A stretch of 5,567 nucleotides of DNA from Bacteroidota bacterium (GTDB taxonomy: Bacteria; Bacteroidota; Bacteroidia; Bacteroidales; VadinHA17). The notes below the pieces were generated by a model that did no database searches, was not told the DNA's origin, and saw only the letters and a list, made by a program, of their open reading frames with translations. The translations under genes and the position numbers were made by a program. Below, piece by piece: positions 3,880 through 5,567 of the stretch (position 1 is the stretch's first letter; every line of letters starts with the position of its first letter). Where the stretch lies: the NCBI GenBank assembly GCA_015222065.1, contig JADFUQ010000076.1, positions 1-5,567 of the forward strand, given 5' to 3'.

Positions 3880-5567
3880 CTATTTCTCCTCATTTTCAGG
3901 AGATTCAGAAGATTCAGAATTATTTTCCGGTTCATCCTCATTATTAACCTTGACATAAGCTACGGCAGCGATCGAATCATCCTCTTTGAGGTTTATTAAC
4001 CTGACACCCTGGGTTGTACGGCCCATAACTCTTAACTCCGAAACAGCAACCCTGATTGCAAGTCCCGAGCGGTTTATAATCATCAGGTCATCAGTATCAA
4101 GGACCCCTTTCATGGCAATTAATTTACCCGTTTTCTCAGTTATATTCAGGGTTTTAACACCTTTTCCGCCACGGTTAGTGATTCTATAATCGCCTATTCT
4201 TGAGCGTTTTCCGTAACCTTTTTCAGCAACCACCAGTATGTTTTCCTTCTCTTCCTCAACAGTGACCATTCCAATCACTTCATCGTTTCCGGAACCAAGT
4301 GTAATACCTCTCACTCCGGAAGCTGTTCTGCCCATAGGTCGTACTTTACTTTCATGGAAACGGATAGCTCTGCCTGATCTGACTGCCATCATAATCTCAT
4401 GATTCCCATTGGTTAGTTTAGCTTCAAGTAACTCATCTCCTTCCCTGATATTAATTGCATTTATTCCGTTTTGTCGCGGACGGGAATATGCTTCGAGTGT
4501 TGTTTTCTTTATTACACCCTTTTTGGTACCAAGGATTATAAAATTGTTATTGATATATTCTTCGTCATCAAGCTTTTGTACATTTATGTAAGCCCTAACA
4601 AAATCATTTGGTTCAATGTTTAAGATATTCTGTATTGCCCTGCCTTTAGACGTTCTTGACCCTTCGGGGATCTGGTATACTTTCAGCCAGTAGCATTTAC
4701 CGTTTTTTGAAAAAAACAACATTGTATTATGCATGGAGGCGATGTATAAATGTTCCAGGAAATCTTCATCGCGGGTAGTCCCTCCCCTCGAACCAATACC
4801 GCCTCTCCCCTGTCGTCTGAACTCAGCCAGTGGCGTACGTTTGATATAGCCAAGCCTGGAAATGGTAATAACCATATCTTCATCAGCATAAAAATCTTCC
4901 GGATCAAACTCCTCAACATTAGGTACAATCTCGGTTTTGCGTTCATCGCCGAATTTCTCTTTTATCTCAAAAAGCTCATCCCTGATAATTTTCATCTGAA
5001 GACTTTCATTTGATAATATGTCATTCAGATGCTCTATCAAATTCATCAGGTTTTTATATTCCTCCCTGATCTTTTCTCTTTCGAGACCGGTAAGGCGGTG
5101 CAGTCTCATATCCAGTATTGCTTTAGCCTGGATTTCTGTCAGTTCAAAATTCTTTATAAGACCTGTTTTTGCCTCATCGGGAGTTTTCGATTCTCTTATA
5201 AGTTTGATAACCTCGTCAAGATTGTCAAGTGCAACCAGCAATCCCTCAAGGATATGAGCCCTCTTCTTTGCCTGTTCAAGTTCATATTTGGTACGCCTCA
5301 GAATAACCCGGTGGCGGTGTTTAACAAAATAAGATATCATTTGTTTTAATGTCAATGATCTTGGTCGACCATTTACAAGAGAAATGTTATTTACGTTAAA
5401 CGAGTTCTGTAACTGGGTGTATTTGAATAATTTATTCAGTACAACATTTGATGTAGCATCTCTTTTAAGGATAATAACTATCCTCATTCCCTCGCGGTCC
5501 GACTCATCATTGATATAAGATATCCCCTCAATTTTCTTTTCATTGATCAGGTCAGCCGTCTTTTTGA
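3880..5567 (-). CDS. gyrA: DNA gyrase subunit A, C-terminal two thirds (partial)
   Basis: GyrA forms the A2B2 gyrase with GyrB and introduces negative supercoils using ATP. The frame is open through the right edge: the residues before the ATG at 5487 read KKTADLINEKKIEGI...DESDREG, a conserved GyrA stretch, so that ATG is internal. 561 residues are visible; by alignment from memory with E. coli GyrA about 270 N-terminal residues, including the catalytic tyrosine and the quinolone-resistance region, lie outside. Visible residues about 27-200 hold the end of the breakage-reunion domain and the coiled coil (LRRTKYELEQAKKRAHILEG, later RLHRLTGLEREKI). The roughly 36-residue insert of the E. coli protein is absent. 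Residues about 229-538 are the six-bladed beta-pinwheel, with GyrA-box position QGRGGIG and a later NRGGKG. The tail is acidic and Ser-rich, ending PENEEK. Close resemblance to Bacteroides GyrA, and the pinwheel with GyrA-box region, favour GyrA over ParC. Confidence 0.97.
   Translation of the reverse strand, partial: KKTADLINEKKIEGISYINDESDREGMRIVIILKRDATSNVVLNKLFKYTQLQNSFNVNNISLVNGRPRSLTLKQMISYFVKHRHRVILRRTKYELEQAKKRAHILEGLLVALDNLDEVIKLIRESKTPDEAKTGLIKNFELTEIQAKAILDMRLHRLTGLEREKIREEYKNLMNLIEHLNDILSNESLQMKIIRDELFEIKEKFGDERKTEIVPNVEEFDPEDFYADEDMVITISRLGYIKRTPLAEFRRQGRGGIGSRGGTTRDEDFLEHLYIASMHNTMLFFSKNGKCYWLKVYQIPEGSRTSKGRAIQNILNIEPNDFVRAYINVQKLDDEEYINNNFIILGTKKGVIKKTTLEAYSRPRQNGINAINIREGDELLEAKLTNGNHEIMMAVRSGRAIRFHESKVRPMGRTASGVRGITLGSGNDEVIGMVTVEEEKENILVVAEKGYGKRSRIGDYRITNRGGKGVKTLNITEKTGKLIAMKGVLDTDDLMIINRSGLAIRVAVSELRVMGRTTQGVRLINLKEDDSIAAVAYVKVNNEDEPENNSESSESPENEEK
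4792..4812 (-). other. gyrA: GyrA-box position, degenerate QGRGGIG
   Basis: In gyrases the first pinwheel blade carries the GyrA box, consensus Q-(K/R)-R-G-G-(K/R)-G, needed for wrapping DNA and introducing negative supercoils. Here the heptad is Q-G-R-G-G-I-G: the second and sixth positions, normally basic, are glycine and isoleucine. From memory, Bacteroides GyrA has a similar QNRGGVG, so this is probably a lineage trait and not damage. Confidence 0.75.

Noticed and set aside
4683..5349. Several open frames of 79-106 codons opposite to or overlapping gyrA
   Set aside because: They are out-of-frame readings of a highly conserved gyrA region; their proteins show no family resemblance.
5485..5487. 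ATG as the start of gyrA
   Set aside because: The frame continues upstream with conserved GyrA residues (EGI...DESDREG), so it is an internal methionine and the gene runs off the window.

Overview
The window looks like chromosomal DNA of a Bacteroidota bacterium, probably in or near the Bacteroidales/Marinilabiliales. The reasons are a GyrA C-terminal half of the Bacteroides type, AT-rich gene starts without Shine-Dalgarno sequences, a TAnnTTTG-type -7 element, and a signal peptide ending in A|Q. This placement is inference from protein and motif resemblance; no database was searched.

Layout. Positions 1-651 (+) hold the 3' end of a HEAT-repeat protein gene whose start lies left of the window. 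Positions 652-1429 are a 778-bp gene-free stretch between two convergent transcription units, unusually rich in short inverted repeats and diverged repeat copies. The rest is on the minus strand and reads right to left: the 3' two thirds of gyrA (5567-3880), a TPR lipoprotein gene (3808-2651) and a TPR gene with an ordinary Sec signal peptide (2581-1430). The gaps are 71 and 69 bp, and a strong intrinsic terminator lies at 1383-1413. The three genes probably form one operon. A possible extra promoter (TACTTTTG) sits just before the last gene.

Function. GyrA is the DNA-binding and cleaving subunit of DNA gyrase; the visible part covers the end of the N-terminal domain, the coiled coil, the complete beta-pinwheel and an acidic tail. 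The two TPR proteins are clear paralogues from a tandem duplication. Both are predicted to be exported, one lipid-anchored and one soluble in the periplasm. Their cellular role is unknown and their link to gyrase may only be positional.

The most unexplained part is the intergenic region. A two-part repeat at 661-699 recurs at 973-1041, where the second copy is interrupted by about 30 bp that can fold into two alternative hairpins. The right part of that copy also pairs with an inverted copy at 1053-1071 to make a 55-nt imperfect palindrome. Several other hairpins surround it. The most economical reading is a graveyard or cluster of small dispersed palindromic repeats; a structured RNA is possible but less supported. 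No strong case for a new multi-gene system is visible.
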